Positions 24,210 through 32,095 of a stretch of DNA of 42,768 nucleotides are shown here, one piece after another (the stretch's first letter is position 1; each line of letters begins with the position of its first letter). The stretch is taken from contig JAFQHW010000046.1 of assembly GCA_017397805.1 (NCBI GenBank), forward strand, positions 1 to 42,768. Direction: 5' to 3'. The notes under the pieces were generated by a model. That model was not told the DNA's origin and ran no database searches. It saw nothing but the letters and a program-made list of their open reading frames with translations. This DNA comes from Clostridia bacterium. Its GTDB lineage: Bacteria > Bacillota > Clostridia > Oscillospirales > CAG-382. Both the position numbers and the translations under genes were made by a program.

Positions 24210-25469
24210 ATGAAAATCTTCGACGGAGTTATCTCCGTAAACGATATTTACACCTTGTTGTTCGTAGTTTTAGGCGTTTTGCTTGTAGGTTATGCTTTGG
24301 GCAGAATCACCGTAAAGGGTGTTTCTTTGGGTGACGCGGGCGTGTTTATAATCGCATTGGTTGTGGGCGCGTTGTGTTTCAGCATGACGGAGGAGGGACT
24401 TGTTTTCAGCGCCTCCGCAAAAGCTTACGATTACAAAGCGGCAATGAAGCTTATCGAGGGGTTGGGACTCATCCTGTTCGTTACCTCGGTTGGTTATATT
24501 GCAGGTCCCAAGTTCTTCGGCAACTTTAAGAAGAACTTTAAATCCTACGTTTTGCTTGGCTTGATTATCATTCTTGCGGGCGGCCTTGCCGCTGTGGGTT
24601 GTATCTATGCGGGCGAGCTGTTCGGCTACGGCGCCACTATTAAGGAACAAGACGGCTTCGTTGCAATGATAGTAGGCTTGCTTTCAGGCTCTTTGACCTC
24701 CACCCCCGCTTTTTCCGCCGCAAAGGCTACGGTTGACCCCGCGTACGAAGGCTTGGTGTCCGTTGGCCACGGTATCTCTTACATATTCGGCGTGGTTGGT
24801 GTGGTGCTGTTCGTTCAGCTTATTCCCAAGCTTTCCAAAGCTAATATGGAAGAAGAACGGGCAAAATTGGTTATAAAGTCCGATAAGGAAGAAAAAAAGA
24901 GCGTAAAGAAGCTGTTTGAGATAGACCATATGGGCGTTGCAGGCTTTGCTCTGGCGGCTATTTTGGGCGTGTTGATAGGAAACGTAAAGATTCCCTTGTC
25001 CTCCGACGGTCTTGAAGGTACTTGCTTCTCTTTGACCGCTACCGGCGGCTGTCTGCTGATGAGCTTGATTTTAGGTCATTTCGGCAAAGTAGGTCCTGTC
25101 AGCGTTATGCCTGCACAAAGCACCTTGAAGCTTTTCCGTGAATTAGGCTTGGTATTGTTCTTGGTCGGTGCCGGTATCCCCGGCGGCGCCGAGTTTATGG
25201 CTAACTTCGACCCGATGTATTTCGTTTACGGCGTAGTGATGACTATAGTGCCCATGATAATCGGCTTCTTGTTTGCAAAATACGTGCTTAAACTAAGCCT
25301 TCTTAACAACTTAGGCTCCCTTACCGGCGGTATGACCTCCACTCCTGCTTTAGGCACTCTTATCGGTGTTGCCGGTACGGAGGACGTGGCGGCGGCATAT
25401 GCGGCGACTTACCCCATCGCACTCATTGCAGTTGTTTTAGTATCACAATTTTTGGTTATTTTATTTTAA
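24210..25469 (+). CDS. AspT/YidE-family (Asp-Al_Ex) carrier, possible succinate exporter
   Basis: 419 residues with about ten hydrophobic segments arranged as two repeats; each repeat ends in the family motif around TSTPA (SGSLTSTPAFSAAK and GGMTSTPALGTL), followed by YxxxYPIAL in the second. Classical aspartate:alanine exchangers of about 560 residues carry TrkA-C domains between the halves; here only a short charged linker (KANMEEERAKLV) is present. The family includes AspT (aspartate/alanine exchange) and corynebacterial SucE (succinate export). Lying 12 bp after frdA and before pckA, it is best read as a dicarboxylate exporter or an aspartate/succinate exchanger. Substrate is inferred from context. 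Confidence 0.75.
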   Translation: MKIFDGVISVNDIYTLLFVVLGVLLVGYALGRITVKGVSLGDAGVFIIALVVGALCFSMTEEGLVFSASAKAYDYKAAMKLIEGLGLILFVTSVGYIAGPKFFGNFKKNFKSYVLLGLIIILAGGLAAVGCIYAGELFGYGATIKEQDGFVAMIVGLLSGSLTSTPAFSAAKATVDPAYEGLVSVGHGISYIFGVVGVVLFVQLIPKLSKANMEEERAKLVIKSDKEEKKSVKKLFEIDHMGVAGFALAAILGVLIGNVKIPLSSDGLEGTCFSLTATGGCLLMSLILGHFGKVGPVSVMPAQSTLKLFRELGLVLFLVGAGIPGGAEFMANFDPMYFVYGVVMTIVPMIIGFLFAKYVLKLSLLNNLGSLTGGMTSTPALGTLIGVAGTEDVAAAYAATYPIALIAVVLVSQFLVILF

Positions 25470-25504
25470 AATAATAAATAAATTAAAGACAGAAAGGAAC
25501 CATT

Positions 25505-27112
25505 ATGAAAAATCTCGATTTAGCAAAGTATGGTATTTCCGACGTAAAGGAAATAATCCACAACCCCTCTTATGAAGAACTTTTCGCAGCAGAAACCGAT
25601 CCTTCTTTGGAAGGCTTCGAAAAGGGTCAGGTAACCGAGCTTGGCGCGGTTAACGTTATGACCGGTATCTACACCGGACGTTCCCCTAAAGACAAGTTCA
25701 TCGTTATGGACGAAAACTCCAAGGACACCGTTTGGTGGACCTCCGATGAGTTCAAGAACGACAACCATCCTTGCAGTGAAGAAACCTGGAAGGAATTAAA
25801 GGAGCTTGCTGTGAAGCAGCTTTCCAACAAGAAGTTGTACGTTGTTGACGTATTCTGCGGCGCTAACGCTGACTCCAGAATGGCTATCCGCTTCATTATG
25901 GAAGTGGCATGGCAGGCACATTTCGTAACCAACATGTTCATCGTTCCCACCGCTGCAGAGCTTGAGAACTTTGAGCCTGACTTCGTTTGCTACAATGCAT
26001 CCAAGGCAAAGGTTGAAAACTATAAGGAACTCGGTCTTAACTCCGAAACCGCAGCAGTATTCAACATCACCTCCCGTGAACAGGTTATCCTTAACACTTG
26101 GTACGGCGGCGAAATGAAGAAGGGTATGTTCTCCATGATGAACTACTACTTGCCTCTTAAGGGTATGGCTTCCATGCACTGCTCCGCTAACACCGATATG
26201 AACGGCGAAAACACCGCATTGTTCTTCGGCCTTTCCGGTACGGGCAAGACCACTCTTTCCACCGACCCCAAGAGATTGCTTATCGGTGACGACGAGCACG
26301 GCTGGGACGACAATGGCGTATTCAACTTCGAAGGCGGTTGCTATGCTAAGGTTATCAACCTTGACAAGGAATCCGAACCCGATATCTACGCTGCTATTAA
26401 GCGTAACGCTCTTCTTGAAAACGTTACCGTTGACGCAAACGGCGTTTGTGACTTCGCAGACGGTTCCGTAACCGAAAACACCCGCGTTTCCTATCCTATC
26501 GACCACATAGAAAAGATAGTTCGCCCCGTTTCCGCAGCTCCCGATGCTAAGAACGTTATCTTCCTTTCTGCAGACGCATTCGGCGTACTTCCTCCCGTTT
26601 CCGTACTTACTCCCGAACAGGCTAAGTACTACTTCCTCTCCGGCTTCACCTCCAAGCTCGCAGGTACCGAGCGCGGCATTACCGAGCCTACTCCTACCTT
26701 CTCTGCTTGCTTCGGTCAGGCTTTCTTAGAGCTTCACCCCACCAAGTATGCTGAAGAGCTCGTTAAGAAGATGGAAAAGAGCGGTGCAAAGGCTTACCTT
26801 GTAAACACCGGTTGGAACGGTACCGGCAAGCGTATCTCCATTAAGGATACCCGCGGTATCATCGACGCTATCCTTGACGGTTCCATCCTCAAGGCAGAAA
26901 CCAAGACTATTCCTTACTTCAACCTCGCAGTTCCTACAGAACTTCCCGGCGTTGATACCGGCATTCTTGACCCCAGAGATACCTATGCTGACGCTTCCGA
27001 ATGGGAAACCAAGGCTAAGGATCTTGCGGCTCGCTTCGTAAAGAACTTCGTTAAGTACACCGGCAACGATGCAGGTAAGGCACTTGTTGCAGCAGGTCCC
27101 AAGAGCGAATAA
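25505..27112 (+). CDS. pckA: Phosphoenolpyruvate carboxykinase (ATP)
   Basis: 535 residues, full length. Interconverts oxaloacetate plus ATP with PEP plus CO2; in succinate-forming anaerobes it works toward oxaloacetate, conserving ATP. The N-terminal [13 protein letters not shown] block, the P-loop [12 protein letters not shown], the metal-binding GDDEHGWDD and the C-terminal [11 protein letters not shown] loop identify the ATP-dependent family. It follows the carrier gene by 35 bp with AGAAAGGA; no terminator separates them. Repeat copy 3 begins four bases after its stop codon. Confidence 0.95.
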   Translation: MKNLDLAKYGISDVKEIIHNPSYEELFAAETDPSLEGFEKGQVTELGAVNVMTGIYTGRSPKDKFIVMDENSKDTVWWTSDEFKNDNHPCSEETWKELKELAVKQLSNKKLYVVDVFCGANADSRMAIRFIMEVAWQAHFVTNMFIVPTAAELENFEPDFVCYNASKAKVENYKELGLNSETAAVFNITSREQVILNTWYGGEMKKGMFSMMNYYLPLKGMASMHCSANTDMNGENTALFFGLSGTGKTTLSTDPKRLLIGDDEHGWDDNGVFNFEGGCYAKVINLDKESEPDIYAAIKRNALLENVTVDANGVCDFADGSVTENTRVSYPIDHIEKIVRPVSAAPDAKNVIFLSADAFGVLPPVSVLTPEQAKYYFLSGFTSKLAGTERGITEPTPTFSACFGQAFLELHPTKYAEELVKKMEKSGAKAYLVNTGWNGTGKRISIKDTRGIIDAILDGSILKAETKTIPYFNLAVPTELPGVDTGILDPRDTYADASEWETKAKDLAARFVKNFVKYTGNDAGKALVAAGPKSE

Positions 27113-27115
27113 TTA

Positions 27116-27348
27116 CAGACCGCTGACAATGGCACAGAACACGAAAAAGTAATAAAATCAATATTATGAAGTAGAAAAATCAGGGGGCATGCCTCCTGAT
27201 TTTTCTTAATTTTTCATATTTTTTCGTTCGAAACGAACCTCGGCTCACAGTACAGTTCGGGGTCCCCGTTACGAACGAAGTGAGTAACGGGGTGGCATAA
27301 CAGTTCTCGCCTCAGTTCGTTCCGTCTGTATCCTTTCTCAGCACTCTG
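27116..27348 (+). repeat. MITE-like structured repeat, copy 3 (complete, 233 bp)
   Basis: The most diverged copy, complete from CAGACCGCTG to CAGCACTCTG. Its first hairpin has changed on both arms (ATCAGG with CCTGAT, where other copies have ATAAGG with CCTTAT), which keeps the pairing. The CCCCGTTAC/GTAACGGGG stem (about 27261-27292) is perfect here. Inserted right after pckA and before a shared terminator. Confidence 0.8.
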
Positions 27349-27392
27349 AAAAGCGGATGCTCTATACCATTGGGTACAGAGCATCCGCTTTT
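27349..27392. terminator. Bidirectional terminator between pckA and lysR
   Basis: Perfect AAAAGCGGATGCTCT / AGAGCATCCGCTTTT-type stem of more than 12 bp, with A-run and T-run ends that suit both strands. It serves convergent pckA and lysR and directly adjoins repeat copy 3. Confidence 0.75.
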
Positions 27393-27419
27393 CACGTTAT
27401 TGATTACCAAAAATTATAT

Positions 27420-28301
27420 TCAAGAGCTTTGGAAGATCATTTCTTCTATTTTCTTTGCCGCAATGCTAAGGGTGTGGTCCTTGCGCTTGACTAAGCAAAT
27501 ATGCCTTAGCGGCAGTTCTTCCGAAAGCTTGATTTGGTGTATTCCGTCGATTTGCTTTATCATTTCTTCGGGTATAAAGCTAACCCCAAGGTCCGCCTTC
27601 AGCATCAGAATTATCTGGTCGGTGGTGGATGCTTCGATGCTGGGTGTGAATGGGCACCCTCGTTCGTTGAAAAACGACGCAAACCGCTTATATGTCATGG
27701 TTTCGGGTCCTAAAGATATAATGGGGTAGGAGGAAAGCTGTTCTAAGGTGACGGTGCTGTGCAAAAGCTCCTTATACGCGCTACTGCAAACGGCAATCTC
27801 CTTTATCTCTTTTATTATTTTCTCTTTCAGGGTGGTGGATTTCGTACTGGGGGTGGTTACCAAGGCAAAATCCAAAAGTCCGTTTTTTACGGCGTTGGTC
27901 GCTTGCGGGGTGGACTGGTTGGTGATGTTGATCTTTACGTTGGGATAAAGTTTTTTAAACTGCTGTAACACGGGCAAAAGCAGACAGTGCAACGCAATTT
28001 CCGTGGCACCGATAGAAACCACACCTCTTTGAAGGGTTTTGTTAAGGGCGATTTCCTCCTCCCCCGATTCTAAGTGGTCGAAGGCAATTTGGACGTGCTC
28101 AAAAAGCCGTTCTCCCTCGTAGGTGAGGGAAACACCGTGACTGCTTCGCACGAACAGCTTGCACCCCAAAGCGTTTTCGAGGGATTTTATCGTCCTCGTA
28201 ACGTTGGGCTGGTTGCTTAACAAAACCTTTGCCGCCTGAGAAATGTTTTTGTATTTTGCAACGAAGTAGAACACCCTGTAATAATCGTAACTTATATACA
28301 T
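27420..28301 (-). CDS. LysR-family transcriptional regulator
   Basis: 293 residues. The N-terminal helix-turn-helix (FYFVAKYKNISQAAKVLLSNQPNVTRTIKSLENALGCKLFVRSSHGVSLT) is typical. The rest (about 90-290) is a periplasmic-binding-like effector domain. The ATG at 28301 has GGAG 7 nt upstream. Divergent from the aminotransferase gene with a 119-bp shared region, the classic arrangement for a LysR protein controlling its neighbour. Effector unknown; an amino acid or dicarboxylate would fit. Confidence 0.92.
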   Translation of the reverse strand: MYISYDYYRVFYFVAKYKNISQAAKVLLSNQPNVTRTIKSLENALGCKLFVRSSHGVSLTYEGERLFEHVQIAFDHLESGEEEIALNKTLQRGVVSIGATEIALHCLLLPVLQQFKKLYPNVKINITNQSTPQATNAVKNGLLDFALVTTPSTKSTTLKEKIIKEIKEIAVCSSAYKELLHSTVTLEQLSSYPIISLGPETMTYKRFASFFNERGCPFTPSIEASTTDQIILMLKADLGVSFIPEEMIKQIDGIHQIKLSEELPLRHICLVKRKDHTLSIAAKKIEEMIFQSS

Positions 28302-28333
28302 AACCGTTCTCCATATAAAAATGATATATCAAA

Positions 28334-28378
28334 TATGTAAAATAAATATTTTTCATATGTGCTTTTTTATATTATAAT
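28334..28378 (+). promoter_or_regulatory. Promoter and LysR-type palindrome before the aminotransferase gene
   Basis: TTTTCA (28350-28355), 17-bp spacer and TATAAT (28373-28378). An imperfect palindrome with ATATG and CATAT arms (28334-28359) overlaps the -35, the position expected for LysR control. Confidence 0.5.
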
Positions 28379-28420
28379 GTAGTAGTCGAAAAAAATCAAT
28401 ATTTGTTGGAGAAATAGTAA

Positions 28421-29695
28421 ATGAATTATTTAAATCTTTCCGCTGAGGAATTGCTTGCAGAAAAAGAAAAGTGCAGTAAGGAATTACAGCAAATATCCGA
28501 GAAGAATTTGCACTTGGATTTATCTCGCGGAAAACCTTCTAAAGAACAGTTGGACCTGTCCCTTAATATGCTGGACGTTATCAACTGCAATACTTTGTTT
28601 GATTCCGAATCGGGTATGGACTGCAGAAACTACGGCGGTCTTGACGGTATCCCCGAAGCTAAACAGCTTATGGCGAACGTTATGAACGTTCATGCGGATA
28701 ACGTTATTATGGGTGGAAACAGTAGCTTGACATTGATGTATCAGCTTGTCAGCCACGGTATGACGGAAGGTATCTGCGGCAACAAGCCTTGGTACGAGGT
28801 TAAAGACAGAAAGTTCCTTTGTCCCGTTCCCGGTTATGACAGACACTTTGCCATAACGGAGCATTTTGGCTTTGAGCTTATCCCCATCGCCATGAACGAA
28901 GACGGTCCCGATATGGATTCCGTAGAGAAGTATATTGCTGATGAATCCGTAAAGGGCATCTGGTGCGTTCCCAAATATCAGAACCCCACGGGCGTCGTTT
29001 ACAGCGACGAGGTGGTTAGAAGATTTGCTAACTTGAAGCCTGCCGCAAAGGATTTCAGAATCTTTTGGGATAACGCCTACTGCGTGCACGATTTCACAGA
29101 TGAATATATAGCAATTCCCGATATAATTACCGAATGCAGTTTAGCGGGCAACCCCGATTTGGTGTATGAATTTGCATCCACCAGCAAGATAACCTTCCCC
29201 GGTGCGGGAATAAGCGCAATAGCTACCAGCCCCGCAAATTTGATTGATATTAAGAGCTTTTTGAAGTATGCCACCATCGGGCCCGATAAGTTGAATCAGC
29301 TGATGCATGCAAGATATTTCAAAAACATGGGCGGTATCAAAAAGCATATGAAAAAGCACGCTGATATTATGCGTCCCAAGTTCGAGGCGGCTTACGATAT
29401 CTTGTCCAAGGAGCTTTCGGACTTGAACATAGCAAGCTGGTCTAAAGCCATCGGCGGGTATTTCTTCTCTTTCGTAACCTTGCCCGGCTGTGCCACTAAA
29501 ATAGTGGAGATGTGCAAGGAAGCAGGGGTGGTATTTACACCAGCAGGTGCAACTCATCCCAAGGGATACAATAAGGACGATAACGATATTCGTATCGCAC
29601 CCTCCTTTGCCACGGAAAGCGAAATTACTTCTGCCATATATATACTCTCCCTGTGCACAAAGCTTGCAAGCATTGATTATTTGTTGAAAAAATAA
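28421..29695 (+). CDS. MocR-type aminotransferase, probable aspartate aminotransferase (type Ic)
   Basis: 424 residues, PLP fold type I. PLP lysine K256 in ASTSKITFPGAG; N188 in PKYQNPTG, D217 and Y220 in FWDNAYC contact the cofactor; a C-terminal DIRIAPSF supplies the carboxylate-binding Arg. The long N-terminal segment and GKPSKEQLDLS match the Aminotran_MocR group without the GntR domain, whose corynebacterial members are aspartate aminotransferases. It would make oxaloacetate from aspartate, feeding the neighbouring reductive pathway, or make aspartate for the asd pathway. Substrate is inferred. Confidence 0.85.
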   Translation: MNYLNLSAEELLAEKEKCSKELQQISEKNLHLDLSRGKPSKEQLDLSLNMLDVINCNTLFDSESGMDCRNYGGLDGIPEAKQLMANVMNVHADNVIMGGNSSLTLMYQLVSHGMTEGICGNKPWYEVKDRKFLCPVPGYDRHFAITEHFGFELIPIAMNEDGPDMDSVEKYIADESVKGIWCVPKYQNPTGVVYSDEVVRRFANLKPAAKDFRIFWDNAYCVHDFTDEYIAIPDIITECSLAGNPDLVYEFASTSKITFPGAGISAIATSPANLIDIKSFLKYATIGPDKLNQLMHARYFKNMGGIKKHMKKHADIMRPKFEAAYDILSKELSDLNIASWSKAIGGYFFSFVTLPGCATKIVEMCKEAGVVFTPAGATHPKGYNKDDNDIRIAPSFATESEITSAIYILSLCTKLASIDYLLKK

Positions 29696-29705
29696 AACAA
29701 CTAAA

Positions 29706-29731
29706 AATGACCCTTTTTCGGAAGGGTCATT
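29706..29731. terminator. Terminator hairpin after the aminotransferase gene (left copy)
   Basis: 26-bp palindrome AATGACCCTT...AAGGGTCATT, repeated identically at 29957-29982 on the other side of repeat copy 4. It lies 10 bp after the aminotransferase stop codon. Confidence 0.7.
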
Positions 29732-29763
29732 CAAGCTGATGACAAACCTTGTCATCAGCTTGG

Positions 29764-29956
29764 CAGAGTGCTGAGAAAGAGCGCAGACAAGACGAACCGA
29801 GGCGAGAGCTGTACTGAGTACTGCAAGCCGAGGTTCGTTTTGAACGAAAAAATATAACAAAATGCAGAAAAATAAGGAGGCTTGCCCCCTTATTTTTCTA
29901 CTTCATTGTATTTGTTTGCTTTCTTTTTCGTGCTCTGTGCCTTTGTCAGTAATCTG
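29764..29956 (-). repeat. MITE-like structured repeat, copy 4 (193 bp, centre deleted)
   Basis: Runs from CAGAGTGCTG to CAGTAATCTG on the plus strand, inverted relative to copies 2 and 3. The inner CCCCGTTAC-type stem-loop seen in other copies is replaced by a short GTACTGAGTACTGC stretch, making it about 40 bp shorter. The AAGCTGATGACAA palindrome (29733-29761) lies on its left as it does beside copy 2. The element plus this palindrome are flanked by an identical 26-bp direct repeat. Confidence 0.8.
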
Positions 29957-29982
29957 AATGACCCTTTTTCGGAAGGGTCATT
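29957..29982. terminator. Terminator hairpin at the end of comF (right copy)
   Basis: Identical to 29706-29731. It overlaps the comF stop codon (29978-29980), so it can end comF transcription on the minus strand. Confidence 0.65.
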
Positions 29983-30715
29983 TGCTATTATGTAGGTGCC
30001 AATTCTTTCTGCCCGGAGTATGAGCAATGGCAATGCCGAAGATATGCTTTACGCCGTGGGATTTCAGTATGCGGGCACATTCGCTCATGGTAGCGCCCGT
30101 GGTAATAATATCGTCTGCCAAAAGCACCCGCTTATAGGGGAGCTTGCCTTCCACCAAGGCGCTTTCGTTTATCTTGAACCGGGTTTTTGCGGCAACGCCT
30201 CTGAACTCGCGGCTAAGCCGCTTCTGCTCGCCTTCTACTCCTGTATGTGCTATCAGCGGCTTCCATTCACAGCCTAATGATTGCGCCAAAAGCATCGCCA
30301 AGCGTTTGGATTGGTCGTAGCCGTAGCGGTCTATGCTTTTCTTTTCTCTTGGAACGTAGCAAACGCAGTCAAAACTCATTCCTTGTCCCGACGTGGCGTA
30401 AATGCGCTCTACAAGCTTGCTCGTTACGTACTCGTAATCCCATACGGAGGCGCGCTTTTTCAAGGTGTATAAAACGCGCATGGCAGTAAAGCCTTTGTAA
30501 TCAAACAGTCTGTAAATACCAAGGCAAGGCTCAACATCTATGCAAGAGCATTCCCGCGGGGGTTTTCCGCAATCGTGGCAGTTGTGGGAGATAATGCGGG
30601 AATACAAATGACCGCAACGGTGGCAAAAGGGATACGCCTTCGACTTTACCGCGTGGCGGCATATAAGGCATCTGTAATATGGCTTGATAAAAAGTCCTTT
30701 CAGCTTTTCGAGCAT
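29978..30715 (-). CDS. comF: ComF family phosphoribosyltransferase-like protein
   Basis: 245 residues from the ATG at 30715, which has GGAG 9 nt upstream; the longer frame to 30802 would read through the dinB promoter. The N-terminal zinc ribbon (YRCLICRH, FCHRCGHL, NCHDCGKPP, CSC) and the C-terminal PRPP-binding motif VLLADDIITTGAT define ComF/GntX proteins. ComF aids DNA uptake in competent bacteria. It diverges from dinB, so one region with two LexA-like boxes may influence both. No competence operon is nearby. Confidence 0.9.
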   Translation of the reverse strand: MLEKLKGLFIKPYYRCLICRHAVKSKAYPFCHRCGHLYSRIISHNCHDCGKPPRECSCIDVEPCLGIYRLFDYKGFTAMRVLYTLKKRASVWDYEYVTSKLVERIYATSGQGMSFDCVCYVPREKKSIDRYGYDQSKRLAMLLAQSLGCEWKPLIAHTGVEGEQKRLSREFRGVAAKTRFKINESALVEGKLPYKRVLLADDIITTGATMSECARILKSHGVKHIFGIAIAHTPGRKNWHLHNSK

Positions 30716-30761
30716 AAATTTATTCTCCGAGTTATTATAAAAATAAAATTCCGAAAGGCAC

Positions 30762-30818
30762 TTGACAAACATATGTTCGTTGGTGTATAATGGGGTTCCC
30801 AAAAAGAACGTATGTTTG
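30762..30818 (+). promoter_or_regulatory. SOS promoter of dinB with two LexA boxes
   Basis: TTGACA at 30762-30767 and TATAAT at 30786-30791 (18-bp spacer). Two near-consensus Gram-positive LexA/DinR boxes: CAAACATATGTTCG (30766-30779), inside the promoter, and AGAACGTATGTTTG (30805-30818), just after the transcription start. Each differs from CGAACNNNNGTTYG at a single position. Confidence 0.8.
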
Positions 30819-30829
30819 GAGGGCGTTTG

Positions 30830-32047
30830 GTGAGTAGGATAATATTACATTCCGATGCAAACAGCTTTTTTGCATCGGTGGAAGCGGCGGAAGACCCGTC
30901 ACTTAAAGGCAAAGCGGTGGCGGTATGCGGCTCCGTGGAGGAAAGACACGGTATAGTGCTTGCGCAAAGCGTGGAGGCTAAAAAGATAGGTATAAAGACG
31001 GGGATGACGGTAGGGGAGGCAACCAAGCTTTTGCCGTCTTTAACCGTAGTGGCGCCCCATTACGAGCTTTACGGCAAATATTCCGCGGAGCTCAGGCGCA
31101 TTTACGACGATTACACCGATAGGGTTGAACCCTTCGGCTTGGACGAGTGTTGGCTGGATATAAGCTCCGCCATTAAAAACTTCAAAGATGGGGTGTTCGT
31201 GGCGGAGACACTAAAAGAGCAGGTGAAAAAGGAGCTTGGCATAACCGTAAGCGTTGGTGTTTCCTTTAACAAAATTTTTGCCAAGCTTGGCTCGGATATG
31301 AAAAAGCCCGACGCGGTCACCCTGATAAGCGACGACAATTATAAGGCGAAGGTGTTTCCTTTAGGGGTTGGCGCCCTTTTGGGGGTGGGGAAAAGCACCC
31401 TTGCCGCCCTTAACAAATACGGCATAAAAACCATAGGGGAGCTTGCCCGATGCAGTCCCGACTTTTTAAGGCGCAGTATGGGCAAATCGGGTGAAACCTT
31501 GTGGCTTTACGCTAACGGACTTGAAAACTCGGCAGTGCTGACGGAGGCGGAGCGACCGCCCGTTAAAAGCGTGGGGAACGGAATGACACCCTCCAAGGAT
31601 TTGGAAAGCGCCGATGAGGTTTGGCGCTTTATTTTGTGGCTTTCCCTTGAGGTGGGCAGACGGCTTCGACAGCAGAATCTCCTCTGCCGCGGAGTGTGCC
31701 TTTCCGTAAGGGATACCGCCCTTCGAGTAAAGCAGTATCAAGCGCCCATAGAACAGCCTACCTCCCATAGCGAGGACATAGCCGCGGCGGCGTTCAAGCT
31801 GTTTATCACCAAGGCGGTGGAGCTTTTACCGCTACGATCGCTGTCGGTAACGGCAATATCCTTGGTATCTGCCGCCGCACCTTGCCAAACGGATTTTTTC
31901 AACGATACCGCAAGGGCGGAAAAACGTGCCCGACTTGATAAGGCGGTGGATAAGGCTTGGGGCAAATACGGCAAAAATGCAGTGCTCCCGGGAAGCTTGA
32001 TAGGCAGTAAACATCTAAGGGAGCTAAAGGAAAATAGTTTTCGTTAA
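30830..32047 (+). CDS. dinB: DNA polymerase IV (Y-family)
   Basis: 405 residues from the GTG at 30830, 7 nt after a perfect GGAGG. The upstream in-frame ATG at 30812 has no ribosome binding site and lies within a LexA box about 14 nt from the predicted transcription start. Translesion polymerase of the SOS response. Catalytic Asp in HSDANSFFASVEA; catalytic Asp-Glu in PFGLDECWLDIS; the helix-hairpin-helix GVGKSTLAALNKYGIKTIGEL; and a little-finger domain to about 380. No C-terminal beta-clamp motif QLxLF is obvious. Convergent with asd. Confidence 0.94.
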   Translation: MSRIILHSDANSFFASVEAAEDPSLKGKAVAVCGSVEERHGIVLAQSVEAKKIGIKTGMTVGEATKLLPSLTVVAPHYELYGKYSAELRRIYDDYTDRVEPFGLDECWLDISSAIKNFKDGVFVAETLKEQVKKELGITVSVGVSFNKIFAKLGSDMKKPDAVTLISDDNYKAKVFPLGVGALLGVGKSTLAALNKYGIKTIGELARCSPDFLRRSMGKSGETLWLYANGLENSAVLTEAERPPVKSVGNGMTPSKDLESADEVWRFILWLSLEVGRRLRQQNLLCRGVCLSVRDTALRVKQYQAPIEQPTSHSEDIAAAAFKLFITKAVELLPLRSLSVTAISLVSAAAPCQTDFFNDTARAEKRARLDKAVDKAWGKYGKNAVLPGSLIGSKHLRELKENSFR

Positions 32048-32050
32048 CAT

Positions 32051-32083
32051 TATGAGGCACAACCCTTACGGGAAGTGCCTCAT
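32051..32083. terminator. Hairpin between convergent dinB and asd
   Basis: ATGAGGCAC pairs with GTGCCTCAT around a 14-nt loop that itself holds a small CCC/GGG stem. The T-run is weak on both sides; a bidirectional terminator is likely from position. Confidence 0.6.
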
Positions 32084-32095
32084 TGATCGTGTTGG

